From: Pseudomonadota bacterium
GTDB lineage: Bacteria > Pseudomonadota > Alphaproteobacteria > Acetobacterales > Acetobacteraceae
Assembly: GCA_021807465.1 (NCBI GenBank)
Contig: JAKBCX010000102.1
Span: 1 to 6,343, forward strand
Direction: 5' to 3'
DNA length: 6,343 nt
Shown here: piece after piece, positions 5,720 to 6,343 of the stretch
How positions within the stretch are numbered: the first letter of the stretch is position 1
How the letters are laid out: each line of letters opens with the position of its first letter
Program-made: the position numbers and the translations under genes
Notes under the pieces: model-generated
The model's database searches: none
Seen by the model: only the letters and a program-made list of their open reading frames with translations
Told to the model about the DNA's origin: nothing

Positions 5720-6343
5720 GCGGCGGGGCAGCGGCGCGTCCCGCGCTGGGCGTGTTCGAGCGTTATCTCACCCTATGGGTGGCGCTGTGCATGGCGGGCG
5801 GCGTGGCGCTGGGCCAGCTTGTGCCGGGCATTTTCCGCCTGCTGGGCAATGCCACGCTGGCGCAGGTCAACCTGCCCATCGCCGTGTTGGTGTGGCTGAT
5901 GATCGTGCCGATGCTGCTGAAAATAGACCCCGCCGCGCTGCGCGAGGTGGGCGCGCATTGGCGCGGCATTGCCGCCACGGTGGGCGTTAACTGGCTGGTC
6001 AAGCCCTTCTCCATGGCGCTGCTGGCGGCGTTGTTCATTGGCCATCTTTTCCGCCCCTTCCTGCCCGCGGGGCAGATCGACAGCTACATCGCCGGGCTGA
6101 TCCTGCTGGCCGCCGCGCCTTGCACGGCCATGGTGTTCGTCTGGTCCAACCTTGTTGAGGGCGAGCCGCATTTCACCCTCAGCCAGGTGGCGCTTAACGA
6201 CGCGATCATGCTCTTCGCCTTCGCGCCCATTGTGGCGCTGCTGCTTGGCCTGTCCTCCATAACTGTGCCCTGGAGTACGCTGGTCCTGTCCGTGCTGCTC
6301 TATATTGTTATTCCGGTGGCCGCGGCGCAGCTTTGGCGGCGCG
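5716..6343 (+). CDS. ACR3-family arsenite efflux transporter, C-terminus cut by window edge
   Basis: An inner-membrane carrier that exports arsenite made by the two reductases, driven by the proton motive force. The 209 codons present cover a bit more than half of the usual ~350 residues and about six of ten membrane spans: roughly 17-37, 52-69, 84-110, 124-146, 155-180 and 185-205. The family motif APCTAMVFVWS (135-145) carries Cys136 in the fourth span, matching the essential Cys138 of Alkaliphilus ACR3. VNWLVKPFSMALL (91-103) and QVALNDAIMLFAFAP (157-171) are also typical. It is not the unrelated ArsB pump. The ATG at 5716 overlaps the reductase stop as ATGA; its ribosome site is weak, so coupled translation is likely. 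Often named arsB or acr3 in genomes. Nothing is broken in the part seen. Confidence 0.95.
   Translation, partial: MSGGAAARPALGVFERYLTLWVALCMAGGVALGQLVPGIFRLLGNATLAQVNLPIAVLVWLMIVPMLLKIDPAALREVGAHWRGIAATVGVNWLVKPFSMALLAALFIGHLFRPFLPAGQIDSYIAGLILLAAAPCTAMVFVWSNLVEGEPHFTLSQVALNDAIMLFAFAPIVALLLGLSSITVPWSTLVLSVLLYIVIPVAAAQLWRR

Noticed and set aside
5773..6171. Minus-strand open frames across the ACR3 gene
   Set aside because: They are antisense to a transporter with clear ACR3 motifs and show low-complexity His/Gln/Arg content typical of shadow frames.
1..6343. CRISPR arrays, tRNA or rRNA genes, insertion sequences, attachment sites
   Set aside because: No spaced direct repeats, no tRNA cloverleaf or rRNA signature and no transposase or integrase fragments were seen. 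Nearly all the window is coding on one strand or the other.

Overview
This window is GC-rich and holds two divergent operons that read away from a 149-bp shared control region (4246-4394). It looks like a proteobacterium (Pseudomonadota). The AcnD/PrpF route of propionate use, the FCD-type GntR regulator and the ars gene types are all common there. An acid- or metal-exposed alphaproteobacterium is my low-confidence guess; nothing in the window fixes the genus.

Left arm, minus strand (4245 down to 1): a GntR/FCD regulator, then acnD, then prpF, which is cut by the window edge. AcnD (an Fe/S 2-methylcitrate dehydratase of the aconitase family) and PrpF (an isomerase of its product) together replace PrpD in the 2-methylcitrate cycle. 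The regulator and acnD overlap by an ATGA. A terminator-like hairpin sits in the 65-bp gap between acnD and prpF. The cycle genes prpB (lyase) and prpC (synthase), which usually lie between the regulator and acnD in such loci, are absent here.

Right arm, plus strand (4395 to 6343): arsR, an LMW-phosphatase-type arsenate reductase, a glutaredoxin-type arsenate reductase, and the first 209 codons of an ACR3 arsenite exporter. Two of the three junctions are ATGA overlaps and the third is a 33-bp gap, so this is one operon. ArsR senses arsenite, the two unrelated reductases turn arsenate into arsenite, and ACR3 pumps arsenite out.

The control region is the richest non-coding part. It has a minus-strand sigma70-like promoter for the regulator gene, flanked by two inverted copies of a TGTTGACAGT element that are good candidates for GntR operators. 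It also has a plus-strand hairpin with a T run. A plus-strand promoter lies so close to the arsR ATG that the mRNA should be leaderless, and a 7+7 palindrome over its -10 box is a likely ArsR operator. No new protein system is evident. The points of interest are the regulatory layout, the stripped-down prp locus and the paired reductases.
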